In this document: in pieces, positions 10,870 to 19,744 of the stretch
How the letters are laid out: the number at the start of each line of letters is the position of its first letter
Numbering within the stretch: position 1 is the stretch's first letter
Source: Symbiodinium microadriaticum
Taxonomy: Eukaryota; Sar; Dinophyceae; Suessiales; Symbiodiniaceae
Length of the DNA stretch: 64,000 nucleotides
Reading direction: 5' to 3'
Assembly (NCBI GenBank): GCA_001939145.1
Contig: LSRX01000706.1
Coordinates: 170,712-234,711 of the forward strand
Notes under the pieces: generated by a model
The model's input: only the letters and a program-made list of their open reading frames with translations
Databases searched by the model: none
Told to the model about the DNA's origin: nothing
Position numbers and translations under genes: made by a program

Positions 10870-11830
10870 TTGGATGGGCATTGACCCATGGACGGTATTG
10901 GCATACAACAACGAACGAATTGGGATGGCAAAGGTTCTGTAGCTACAACATTATGAGTATGGATAGATAACCACCCCCAATAATATTGAATTGAAACTGG
11001 CATGCCCCACCAAAACATAAATTCGGATGGGCATTGACAAGAACACAAGATCTGATTGAAGTAGGATGGATATTCATCCGCGACATAGAAAACGGAGTTT
11101 GGATCGGTTGTGATCCTCAGCACCAACTAGTTTTATATCGATAGATAATGATCCAAAAAGAACAACAAATTATATAGTAGTGATCCAGAAGAATGATAGA
11201 CCATATTTAGACGGCAACAAAACTGAATTTGAATGGGCATTGGCACCCAATAGCAGATCATGAATATATTTCTTGTCGAGCTTCGCCAAGACGAATGTTA
11301 ATATAGAGGGGTATTGACCCATAGCCAACAAAACATAAATTAGATAGATGGCGACCCAAATAGATTTAATCAAATGAGAAGGCTGGTGACCCACAACATC
11401 CAGAAGTGAATTTGGATTGGCATTGGGTTCCGATATCACTAACGGTTCCGATATCATTTCGTACAATCTGGAGAGGTATTGACCCTTTTAGAAAGATATC
11501 GAACCTTAACACCTGAATTGAGATGGGTATTGACCCACAAGAACAACAGATTGAAATGGATGGGTATCGGCCCATAACATGAAGCTGAATCTTGATACGT
11601 ATCGAAATGTAACAAAAACAAACAAAATGTAGATGGGCATTGAGCCACAAGAACAACAAACTGAATTTGCATGTGTATTGACCTACAATAACGAACTGAA
11701 CCCGGAGGCATATCCGCCAGTCCAACATCAACAACATGTACAATTTGACTGGGTATTGACCTGCAGCATTCACATTCTCAAATTATTGGTTTTGGATAGA
11801 TAAAACTGTATTTGGAATGGTATCGACCCA
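10870..11830. repeat. Degenerate minisatellite, GATGGGTATTGACCCA unit
   Basis: The core GATGGGTATTGACCCACAA or a variant recurs at about 10872, 11026, 11231, 11306, 11416, 11473, 11522, 11561, 11632, 11671, 11748 and 11816. It alternates with AACAACAAACTGAATTTG-like spacers. Spacing tightens to 39-77 bp after 11473. Minus-strand ORFs here (GQCPSKF-type words) are translations of the repeat. Confidence 0.8.
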
Positions 11831-12924
11831 GTGAAGTTGGTATGCATGAATCCGAGCTGCATGAGTGTGTGTAAGTGCATATGTACATACATATATGCAA
11901 CTGTATGTAAATACCAGCACTGTCTTATGCATGCTTTGTATATTCCATCTAAAAAGCGAAATCTTAAACTCAGATTCAACATGTCTCATGGGCGACCGTT
12001 TGGGAAGCCGCTAAAAAACGTGTTGATATGGAGATTGCCATGTAAGTCATTAGTGCCTCGTGGTTTATAAAGTTTTGAGGATCCAGCCATTCCTTACCGG
12101 GTTTGGGGTTTGCCACCCATCGTCTCCTCTGAAAGAGGCTTACGAGTCAATAACTTTCTTGGTTTCGGGGATGGTTTGGGCATCATGCAGCCCTATCAAA
12201 GCTATGTCTGGCATTCGCATATTGCAGCACTTTGGACGTCGCACTCATCATCTCTTATGTCATGATCTGCTTTAGGGGACAGGGCTTTCAGGGCTATGGT
12301 CTGGTTCCATAATTTGGGGTTTCTTCAGCCACACTATCTTTAGGATTCAGCTGGGTTTTGTCATGCAAAGTGCTCTTTGACTGCTTCTGGTTTTCCGATT
12401 TGCTGCTTCTCTGTGATGTTACGGCATTCTATTCTGTCCTAAAACGGGTCTTTGCTACATCGCAAGCCTGTCCGTCTGTACAAATGAATATTGACACAGA
12501 TGCATAGCGGTGTCATGCATAAACACAACATACATATGTTTACACCCGTCATTGATACATTGGTAATGTATGCATATATGGAATATCTCGTAAGCCATAT
12601 TCTTATGCTTTCATACGTTTCTGTCTACTACTCATTTAAAGTACAGAAAGGGACGCTGTGGGGCTCCGTTTTTTCCTTTCCACTCATGTAGGATTGTGTT
12701 TTTTACTTGCAGCGGTAGTTTGCTATGCCTTTTTAGTTACATCTGTTCAATATATGGAGTATCTCGTAAGCCCGATTCATATGCTTTCATATGAAAAACA
12801 TTACTAATAATCTTGAAAGTACTGGTATAGATGTAAATGTTTCCGCGCATCTTCCTTCATTTTGAAGTGTGTATATCATAGCAGTTTATTGCTGGGCCAG
12901 AACATTGAAGACTATACAAAGGCC

Positions 12925-13005
12925 TCAGGCGACCCCACGCACAGCCCCGGGCCCCCGCAGGGGGCGGAGCGGAGCGCTCTCATCCAAGAGCTCCGTGATC
13001 CGGGN
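12925..13005. other. GC-rich patch ending at a single N
   Basis: A block with CCCCGGGCCCCCGCAGGGGG interrupts AT-rich DNA and ends at N (13005), where the flanks do not resemble each other. This may be a GC-rich hairpin that broke the assembly, or a scaffold join. Confidence 0.5.
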
Positions 13006-13627
13006 TCGTATCAACGAACAAAACAAATAAAACTAGATATAGATAAAAAATAAAAGACGTATATATACGACCCACCGAAAATTAGGGCCTATACTATATT
13101 ATTTTCTATATTAATATATATATATATATCGAAAGTTTTTAAATTTATATTTATTCTAAAAATATATATAATATACCTTTCAAAATCGAATTCAAAAATA
13201 TAATAAAAATATTTTTCCAAGTATTTTAAGAATATTTATCATATTTTATTTATACTTCAAATACGATCGATTATCGAAACTCGAAGTATCTAAATTTATC
13301 AAATATTTCTAAAAATACATCTATTCTAATACAAATTTCCCTTTAAAACCGTTCATCCGAAAATCTTATACAATCTATCAATTATTCTTATATTTAATAT
13401 TGGTTATAGACCATGTACAAATAGATAAAAAACCAGCTCGAATTCGAATCTTGTATATCTAGACAAGCTAGCAAAGACCCATCATGTTGTTGTTCCGGTG
13501 ATTTTCGGTGATGTGTACATACAAGTCTGTGCAAACTTTGTGCCAATGAAGTTCATGCAAATGGCACAGTGCGGTATCCGCAAATGTCAACCCATGTCAA
13601 CCCGTCGCAAAACCACAGGAATACTAG

Positions 13628-13990
13628 CTGGTACTAACTGCCATTGAGTTTCGCAGCAAGTATGCCGCTTGTGCCATCCATACATTAGCAGATTCGCAGG
13701 ATGGAGATGCTGAGCAGCGCGTCTGCTTCAAGCGGTCACTGCCTCACGACAAATGGGCTGCCGAGCCGGATGTGGAGCACCTGCGGCAGCGCATTGAACA
13801 TTTCACCTGTAATCCTCGGTCGCCCCTTCCTGTGAACCTGCTGGTCGCAATTGCAACATGGGAAGCCAATATGCTTTGCCGCCTTTGCAGATACATCGAC
13901 TGCACTCAGTACTTTGCGTTTCTGCCTCCGTCAAGTAAGGTGCTCGAAATTAAACTAAACCTGTATTCCCTGCCTGCAAAACCCTGCTAG
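13628..13990 (+). CDS. Long exon or terminal exon, unknown protein
   Basis: After acceptor ggaatactag the frame stays open for 120 codons to TAG. Segments include LTAIEFRSKYAACAIH, TLADSQDGDAEQRVCF, KWAAEPDVEHLRQRIEHF and NLLVAIATWEANML. The region up to about 13890 is strongly protein-like. The tail (YSLPAKPC) may be intron readthrough after a possible donor. No family is recognised; the segment has alternating charged and aliphatic helices and a Cys pair (CRLCRYIDC). It lies directly beside the AT-rich island, with no close exon on the same strand. Confidence 0.55.
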   Translation: MVLTAIEFRSKYAACAIHTLADSQDGDAEQRVCFKRSLPHDKWAAEPDVEHLRQRIEHFTCNPRSPLPVNLLVAIATWEANMLCRLCRYIDCTQYFAFLPPSSKVLEIKLNLYSLPAKPC

Positions 13991-14255
13991 AGTTGTTTGG
14001 CCTGATTGAAGGACCCTGCTTGACCTTTTGGGTTGACTACATCCCGTGATGTGAGGACCCTGGGGAAACATGTTAGAGCTGTGCGTTGTCTGGTATAACA
14101 GTCTCTTTGCTGCTTTCAAACATGCTTGTGTGCCCGAGTTATGTTGAGGTGTTCTTGTTTGTTGGGTTTTTCCTCGTGTGCGAAAAAGCGCGGATTCTAC
14201 GCGAAAGCGGCTCTTTCTGGGAGAAAGAATTTCGGATAACACCCACATGGTTAGG

Positions 14256-14385
14256 GTTTAGGGTTTAGGGGTGAGTGTGGGGTGTAGATGCCAGTGCATT
14301 TAGGGCTTAGTGCTTCGAAGGTTTAGGGTTTAGGGTTGAGTACGGGGTGTAAAGCTTAGTGCATTTAAGGTTTAGGGCTCGCTAA
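14256..14385 (+). repeat. Interstitial telomere-type TTTAGGG repeats, two units
   Basis: GTTTAGGGTTTAGGG occurs at 14256 and again at 14321. Each is followed by a similar tail (GGTGAGTGTGGGGTGTA versus GTTGAGTACGGGGTGTA, then AGTGCATTTA), so there is a 65-bp tandem pair. TTTAGGG is the plant and dinoflagellate telomere unit. Confidence 0.75.
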
Positions 14386-14695
14386 TGAAGAACACATTTT
14401 CCCGAGTACCACGTAGGTCATTGTCAGGTAGGCTGCAGGCTGCTTCGTCTAAGGAGTTCATCAAAAAAGGACCCAGCCTCGGAAACGAAGCCTACTCTGC
14501 GTGTAAACTGATCCTTCGGCGAAGACTGATTCAACCAGGAACTACTCCGCCAAGCGTGAGCCTGTATCGTGCGTGTTCCAGTACATGTCCTGGTCCGGAA
14601 TTCTGAACTGGCATCCTCCGCAGCTGATGCTTCAAGCTTCGCTTAACGTCCAAATCTCCTTTTCAGTCCTTTGGGGTCCATCTCGGCAGGGTTGC

Positions 14696-14867
14696 CCTCC
14701 TCGGATCTCGCTGGGATGCTTCCGTTGTTCTTCCTCCCTCTTGAGGCAGGCCGCTCCAATGTAGGTCTTTCCGAGGTTGCTCGCCGCAATCTCACACTCC
14801 TCCTTAGTAACAAAATTCATCCAGTACGACAAGACCAGCGCATTCAGCACAGAGGCACGCAAGGCTT
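14696..14867 (-). CDS. Internal exon with EECEIAA motif
   Basis: Begins after acceptor ctcacgctag and may end at GAGG/GCAACC (GC donor). The peptide contains LRASVLNALVLSYW, then MNFVTKEECEIAASNL, GKTYIGAACLKREEEQR and KHPSEIRGG. A hydrophobic helix is followed by a charged helix. EECEIAA recurs in another minus-strand exon at 19661-19737, so the two may be paralogous or belong to one repeat-containing gene. Function not recognised. Confidence 0.55.
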
Positions 14868-15064
14868 CTAGCGTGAGAGCCAAGATGCCGATTCCTCGAG
14901 AGGTTTGCTGCCGGGTGGACAATCGTTGGTGTCGGCTTCACCCATGACAAATCTGGGCGGCATGGTCAGTGGTTTCTGATGTCATTGACTGCACGAAATC
15001 GACAGAATCACATACCTCCCCTGCGTTCTTTCGCAGCCTTCCTTCGGCACTCGTTGCAAAACAA

Positions 15065-15235
15065 CTAGGGATTCTTCGAGCCAAGCTGCTTGGCCGAGGT
15101 CGCAGCAGAGGTGGCCGAGGCCGCAGCGGATGTGGCCGAGTCCTCTTCCGCGCCCCCGCAAGAACTGTTGGTAAAAACGAAGTGACACTTTTGGACTTTT
15201 GGCCATGCATCCTCGCAGCACTTGTGCAGCCCTCT
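15065..15235 (-). CDS. Possible terminal exon, unknown protein
   Basis: The frame reads CCEDAWPKVQKCHFVF, then TNSSCGGAEEDS, followed by an Ala/Ser/Thr tail made by an imperfect repeat of a GGCCGAGGTCGCAGC-like unit, then KQLGSKNP and a stop. An AG (ccctctag-like context) precedes it. The low-complexity tail weakens the call, and another minus frame is also open here. Confidence 0.35.
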   Translation of the reverse strand, partial: RGLHKCCEDAWPKVQKCHFVFTNSSCGGAEEDSATSAAASATSAATSAKQLGSKNP

Positions 15236-15387
15236 AGGTGAGTTGCCCATTTCAATCCTATCAGCACAGTGTCTGAACTAATTGATCTGCTGCATCCTAA
15301 ACAACATGGCAACGGAAAGAGCAGTTCTGCCTGACCGTGTGACTGTGTACTACACCGTTACTACCCATGAAGTTGCGAATCCTCTAG

Positions 15388-15690
15388 CGTCCTTGTGCTC
15401 GGCGCTCGCTGCGGGAGCAGGCGTTGCGGGACTTTGCGCAGCACCCTCCTTGGCAAAGTAGCGTCTTTAGCCCGTGGAACTGCTGGATTTGCCTCGAAGA
15501 CGACAGAGTGCAAATGCTCCCCATCATTATGGACATCGTCATTGCATTCTCCCGAGCCGCAATGCTTGTTGTATGGTATGTCCTACACTACTGCAAGGGT
15601 GCCAAGGTCGCGTTCCAGTTTCTGAGGAGGAATGCTGCGAGAGTTGGCAGAACACCGAGAAAAGGAGAAGTCGAGTTCGGACACCCGTAG
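15388..15690 (+). CDS. Exon of a probable membrane protein with CWICLEDD motif
   Basis: After acceptor gaatcctctag the frame encodes RRSLREQALRDFAQH, then PWNCWICLEDDRVQ, followed by a strong hydrophobic segment (MLPIIMDIVIAFSRAAM and LVVWYVLHYC) of transmembrane length, then a basic segment (KVAFQFLRRNAARVG) and TAG. CWICLEDD is like the first Cys pair of RING and RING-CH fingers, but no further Cys/His ligands are visible in this exon. An ion-channel or transporter segment is an alternative. A GGT donor candidate after HYCK would end the exon earlier. Confidence 0.5.
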   Translation, partial: RPCARRSLREQALRDFAQHPPWQSSVFSPWNCWICLEDDRVQMLPIIMDIVIAFSRAAMLVVWYVLHYCKGAKVAFQFLRRNAARVGRTPRKGEVEFGHP

Positions 15691-16012
15691 CTCAAAGCTC
15701 GCTCTGGATCGAAGCTGGAATGAGGTTCGCGGAAACACCTTGGACATCCTCGCACACGCACATTTCCTATAGCAGCAGAAACAGATGTCACAGCAATGTC
15801 AATGTCAAACTGCTCGACGTTAACTTCAATTATATTCGTCCACCCACGCGGTTTTCGCGATTGCAGATCAGCCGGTTCACGAGTGATCAGGGGTCCTGAA
15901 GCCTTGGATCCGCTCATTGTTTGTTGGAATTGTCTCGCCCCGCCACCCTGCTTCAATCTGAAAAGCATCGACGAAGATGTCGCCCAGCCCCCACATGTGC
16001 GCACACCACAAC

Positions 16013-16113
16013 CATGTGTTAGTAAACGCTCTCCATCTGAGCCACATCTCGCTGGCAAACAGGCTGTCGGCTGTGATGCGGAGCTCCTCCGCTGTCATTT
16101 CAAAGCTGGACTT
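16013..16113 (-). CDS. Probable exon, TAEELRITADSLFASEMW frame
   Basis: The peptide SSFEMTAEELRITADS, then LFASEMWLRWRAFTN, is a convincing amphipathic helix. It lies only 23 bases 3' of the exon at 16137-16213. If both are joined directly (gag/gtaagt ... aatcag/aag) the intron is only about 23 nt and the phases agree (0-0). Such a tiny intron is unusual, so an alternative acceptor or a frameshift is possible. Possible donor at CATG/GTTGTG. Confidence 0.5.
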
Positions 16114-16136
16114 CTGATTCGCAGATACCAACTTAC

Positions 16137-16213
16137 CTCAGACTTATCCCCCCACGATCCTGTTAGGTGCAGGTTGAAGTAGACATCTTGGTCAGTGAGC
16201 CGGTAGTTGCAGC
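16137..16213 (-). CDS. 77-nt exon with DVYFNL motif
   Basis: Both splice sites are strong: acceptor gctcttgctgctttcag, donor TCTGAG/GTAAGT. The peptide is CNYRLTDQDVYFNL, then HLTGSWGDKSE. The segment D-x-D-V-Y-F-N-L resembles the second RNA-binding strand of cold-shock domains (DVFVH/DVFFH in bacteria and eukaryotes), but the upstream GFGFI strand is not in this exon. A cold-shock assignment is a hypothesis only. Related peptides occur at 17.9, 19.15, 19.27, 36.9 and 61.8 kb. Confidence 0.6.
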
Positions 16214-16744
16214 CTGAAAGCAGCAAGAGCACATGCTGGACGGCTTGCACTCCGTGCGCCCATGCCATGATTCGGCACAAAGCAAATTTAGGGCAAAGAG
16301 TAGGAACTGAAGTGTCGAAGAGCCTACACTTTTCTACTGCATGCAGTTTGCTGATAAAGCCTTTTGCATGCAGGGGTGTTAACAACATAGCGTGCAACGA
16401 AATTGCCTGTGCTGACCGTTACTGCTGGGCCCCTCCAAGCTGGAAAATGTCCACAACTGATCTCCACTTCTTGAACATGAGGAACTTGTGGCACTCGTCT
16501 TGCTAGTCCGGCTACTTTTTGCAAGCTCAACCAGGATTAGCAACAGATTTGCGCACTTTACAAGTATTCGTGTGCACCCATGACGCTGCTTACACCCCTC
16601 CCTCAGAACCGTTCATATGTCAAACAGGAAGAGTGGGAGTGGCCACAAGTGACAAAAGCTACATAACATGCCATGTAGTATATACATTACAGTATACATA
16701 ATATATAGCCACATCTAGAGTCTAAGTATATTTACAGATATTAC
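16214..16744. other. Intron or intergenic, no gene supported
   Basis: Minus-strand frames are open here but run into the splice acceptor at 16214, so this is best read as the intron upstream of the 77-nt exon plus unassigned sequence. A minus frame at 16324-16530 is open without recognisable features. Confidence 0.4.
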
Positions 16745-16754
16745 ACACACATAT

Positions 16755-16790
<36 letters not shown>

Positions 16791-16830
16791 TGTATACCCA
16801 CTCGCACACACACACACACACAAACAAACA
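16740..16830. repeat. TA and CA dinucleotide microsatellite
   Basis: TATATATATATG units are followed by CACACACACACA. This generates Tyr/Ile-rich spurious frames on the minus strand. Confidence 0.9.
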
Positions 16831-16839
16831 CACGCCCGA

Positions 16840-17834
16840 AACGAAAATGTCTCCCGCACGGAGCATCGCCGCCTGTTGGGTCCGACTCTGCCTCGAAAGC
16901 CTCGTGAAAGGCTTTGTCCAAGGCGTTCGCTCCAGCTTGGCAGTCCTCGTCTCGAGTTCCGATTGCCGGGGCATTTAGGGTCCCTAGGGCCTAGGCCTTT
17001 GGGGCGTTTTGGGGCACCGGGGCTTCTGTATACCAGGTTCCGGGTTGACGGGTTCTGGCTGACGCGTGCAGCTGACATGTGTCGCCGCGGAAGGACATGA
17101 ACAGCTGCCCATCAGTTTTTCAGTTGCTCACGTGTCTAAACCGAACCTCCCACCTGCCTCAGGTGTCATCACCTTGTTGTAGCCAGTGGGGCAAGCATCA
17201 GAGCCGGCATCTGCTAGTACCTCAAGTTGTGTCTGTTGCTCAGCCGCAAGGTGTTCCCACAACTCGGGACAATTCTGCGTGATGCACAAGGCTTCAGCAG
17301 TCGCCAGGTTCAGGTTGATGGGCTTTCAGCAGCTTGGATTCGTGGGTCTGATCCCGTGACATGCTGACACAAAGCCATGCAAGCAATGCTTCTTTCAATC
17401 CCGGTGCCACACCATAGGTATTTTTTGCATGATGTGAATTTCCAGGGCTGCTGACTTTGCAGCCCTCGAGGTCCGTTGAAAGGCGTCATGACTACTTGTA
17501 CATGTTTTCACTCTGCCTATGTACCGACCAGCCAAGCAGCAAAGTCTGTCGTAGGAGGGGCAGGTGTTGCTTGAGTGACCTGCTTGCAGGCGTGGACATC
17601 GCATGCTGTTGATCAGCCACGCGCGCACACATGCCAGTGATGCAGAGAGGCCATGTACCTCACAGAAGCACTTTTTGAAAGGTCCGGCCTGGGGCGCCGC
17701 CACGCCGGGAGCCCGGCAAACGACCTGCCGCTTTGCTGTGCAGAACTTGAACTGGCAATTGGCAGTTTCAAGACACAAATACGTTGGTTCATGCTGGCAG
17801 CAATTTCGCGTCGCCGGTCTGCGCAATCACTCAC
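16840..17834. other. No gene supported
   Basis: Includes a TTTAGGGTCCCTAGGGCCTA palindromic patch near 16975. Frames at 17395-17863 are open on both strands with no motif; I cannot choose a strand. Confidence 0.35.
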
Positions 17835-17905
17835 AGTATCTCAACCGAACGAGCCTTGCGTGACTCGTGCGGCGCCCCTTCTGGCTCCGTGTTAAAATAG
17901 ACGTC
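17835..17905 (-). CDS. 71-nt exon with DVYFN motif
   Basis: Acceptor gagatttctgtttcag and donor GATACT/GTGAGT are both consensus-like. The exon starts exactly at the motif: DVYFNTEPEGAPHES, then RKARSVEIL. Position of the motif relative to the acceptor matches the pattern in other exons of this family in the window. The upstream open frame (LGFLENFDDVCVSGDF, 17906-18030) would then be intron, though it also looks protein-like and could be an alternative exon. Confidence 0.5.
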
Positions 17906-18819
17906 CTGAAACAGAAATCTCCAGACACGCAGACATCATCGAAGTTTTCCAAAAAGCCAAGCCGCATATCCATTACCAGCCGCTCAACTCCGGAAGGCTT
18001 ACAAGAGGCTTTCAAGAAATCCACTTCCAAAACCCCAAGGCCTCAGAGGGACAGAGCCCCAAACAAGCCCAACACCGCCCTGAAAGCCTTTGATCTGGGA
18101 CCCCAGCGCCGTCTGGAACCCGGAAGATGCATCCCCTCGGATCCAGCTCGGCGGGTCCAGCTTCCTGGAAGGACCCGACAGAATCCAAGCGGCGGTGATT
18201 TCACGATTTTAGTGTTCTGTCGTTCTGTGGTTGTCGTGGTTGCCTCCTGGCGTGACTCATGGCATTATCATGATTGCTATTGCTGTAACTCGGATGACAG
18301 TCTGCAATACTGTGACTGATACCATTCTCATTGCTATTACGTACTACCCGTGTTAGGTATCAGAATGTATGTCTATAGGATTCAGCATTGAAGGCACCGA
18401 AAGCTGGGAGATGTTTCCTTGGTGCGAGAAAGTCCTCGAGGAAGGGCTTGTCGAAGCTTTTGGCTGCTGTCGCACACTCCTGGTCATGTAAAGCTCTAAA
18501 TGCATCTGCGGTATAATTACTTAGTTACTAGTGTAGGCTTTGGGGGTTTAGGGTTGGAGGGGGGGTTGGGGGCTTCAAGTAGGGCTCCACGGTTGGGCCG
18601 CCAGCATGTTGGGTTGGTCCTGCTTGTCGACACCCGTGTGTCCGGCAGGACAGCCGTTGCTCTCAATCTCGGTCATGACGTATCTTTGATCCGCGCTCCT
18701 CGCTTCTAGGGAGCAGGAGCAGCCAGCAGGCGCACCAGCAGTAAACCCAAATTTTGCAAAACAACTGACGCAATCAGAATGCCCTTTGCTGCTACTCTCA
18801 ACAGCCAGTGTTAGGATAC

Positions 18820-18945
18820 CGGCAAGCCTTTCAGCCACAGTCGGCTCCGCTTGGCTGACAGCGGCCACGGCAGCCAGAACAGGTGGTGGCGATGGCACAG
18901 GATTGGCATCGACTGCCTCGATGACATCCGAATCCGACAAGACAG
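18820..18945 (-). CDS. Probable exon, Ala/Pro/Val-rich linker
   Basis: Minus frame: AVLSDSDVIEAVDAN, PVPSPPPVLAAVAAVS, QAEPTVAERLAGILTL. Acidic start, proline linker, then a helical segment. Acceptor agagaaag, donor candidate GCCG/GTATCC. Just upstream is a GTAAGAG donor-like site. It could connect to the V-H-F-N exons at 19.1-19.3 kb, but phases are not proven. Confidence 0.5.
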
Positions 18946-19124
18946 CTTTCTCTTACCTAAAGTCTTAAAGGCCCAAGACCTCGGACAGCGAAACCGGCCA
19001 TTCCAACTGCAGTGGTGCGGCAGGCGGCGCACCAGCTGCAGGCGGCTTCCGGCAGATGGACTTCCGGTCGCGATTGCCGGAGCCCTGAAAGCCGCGAAAG
19101 TCCGAGACCGCTCTCTCTCCGCGC

Positions 19125-19165
19125 TCAGCTCCGGGCCTCCTTGGAGTTGAAGTGCACGTCGTTGT
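19125..19165 (-). CDS. Short exon candidate with DNDVHFN motif
   Basis: After acceptor tttcgggttccag the frame reads NDVHFNSKEARS and then TGA. Reading through the acceptor gives FRVPDNDVHFNSKEA, which is closer still to a cold-shock RNP2-like strand. The end may be a GA-type donor (GGAGCT/GAGCGC) rather than a true stop. The piece is small, so the call depends on the motif. Confidence 0.4.
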
Positions 19166-19194
19166 CTGGAACCCGAAACCTCGGAGCCGGGCTC

Positions 19195-19290
19195 TGTCCG
19201 GAGCGAAGGAATGCTGAGGGCGAAAGCTCCATTGACGGGTGGTTTCAGCTCAAGGCAGAGCTGCAGATTGAAGTGCAGAACCCCGAACAC
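19195..19290 (-). CDS. Exon candidate with LHFNL motif
   Basis: Acceptor ccagacccctcag is followed by VFGVLHFNLQLCLEL, KPPVNGAFALSIPS and LRTEPGSE. The 3' limit is unclear. It may be continuous in frame with sequence up to the next acceptor at 19166. V-L-H-F-N-L belongs to the recurring motif set. No firm function. Confidence 0.42.
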
Positions 19291-19660
19291 CTGAGGGGTC
19301 TGGTTCCCCCTTATCCTGCTCGTAAACTGTCATATATAGCCCATGCAACTGGGACACGCTTTCGCGGTGCGGCTACAGCTGCGGCGAGCAATTCTTTCGG
19401 CTTGTCGTGCTACTCCACTCCAACAGCAACGCTCTGATTGCAGCCGACAGCACTGGCATCCGCGAAATTCGGTATCCACTTTGGGGTCCATGTCCTGAAA
19501 CCTTGGTTGACAGACATGCTACAAGTAGATCATAGCTTCGCATGGCCGGGAATGAAAAGAGACTGTCAGTCTGTCCGAGCTCGAAGTGTACAGTTTGGTG
19601 CTCTTAGGGCAGACTGGGGATCGCGAGGCCTTGGACGGAGGAAGTGACTGATCAACAAAC

Positions 19661-19737
19661 CAGCAGACATGTTTTGGCATGTTGGAAGCTAAGGGCTTCT
19701 TGTGCAGCATCTCCGCTGCGATTTCGCATTCCTCGGG
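19661..19737 (-). CDS. 77-nt exon with EECEIAA motif
   Basis: Begins after an AG (ctcgtggag), ends near TGCTG/GTTTGT. Peptide PEECEIAAEMLHKK, then PLASNMPKHVCW. It shares EECEIAA with the exon at 14696-14867, though the flanking residues differ. It has the same length as the DVYFNL exon at 16137, which may be coincidence. Confidence 0.42.
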
Positions 19738-19744
19738 CTCCACG

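Larger units (their letters stand above)
6300..13450. other. AT-rich, repeat-dominated island
   Basis: Composition changes sharply near 6300 from about 50 percent GC to long A/T runs with few protein-like frames. The island carries at least six repeat types, listed separately, and an N at 13005. The stretch 11830-12700 is less AT-rich and unique-looking. A return to ordinary composition occurs near 13450-13500. Possible explanations are a heterochromatic or satellite block, an inserted foreign or organelle-derived segment, or an assembly join. Confidence 0.7.

Noticed and set aside
11366..11773. Minus ORF of 135 codons in the minisatellite
   Set aside because: Its repeated words (GQYP, CCGSIP) are the repeat unit read in one frame.
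10870..11830. Possible CRISPR-like array
   Set aside because: Repeats are degenerate and spacing irregular (39 to over 200 bp), and the context is eukaryotic. It is a minisatellite.
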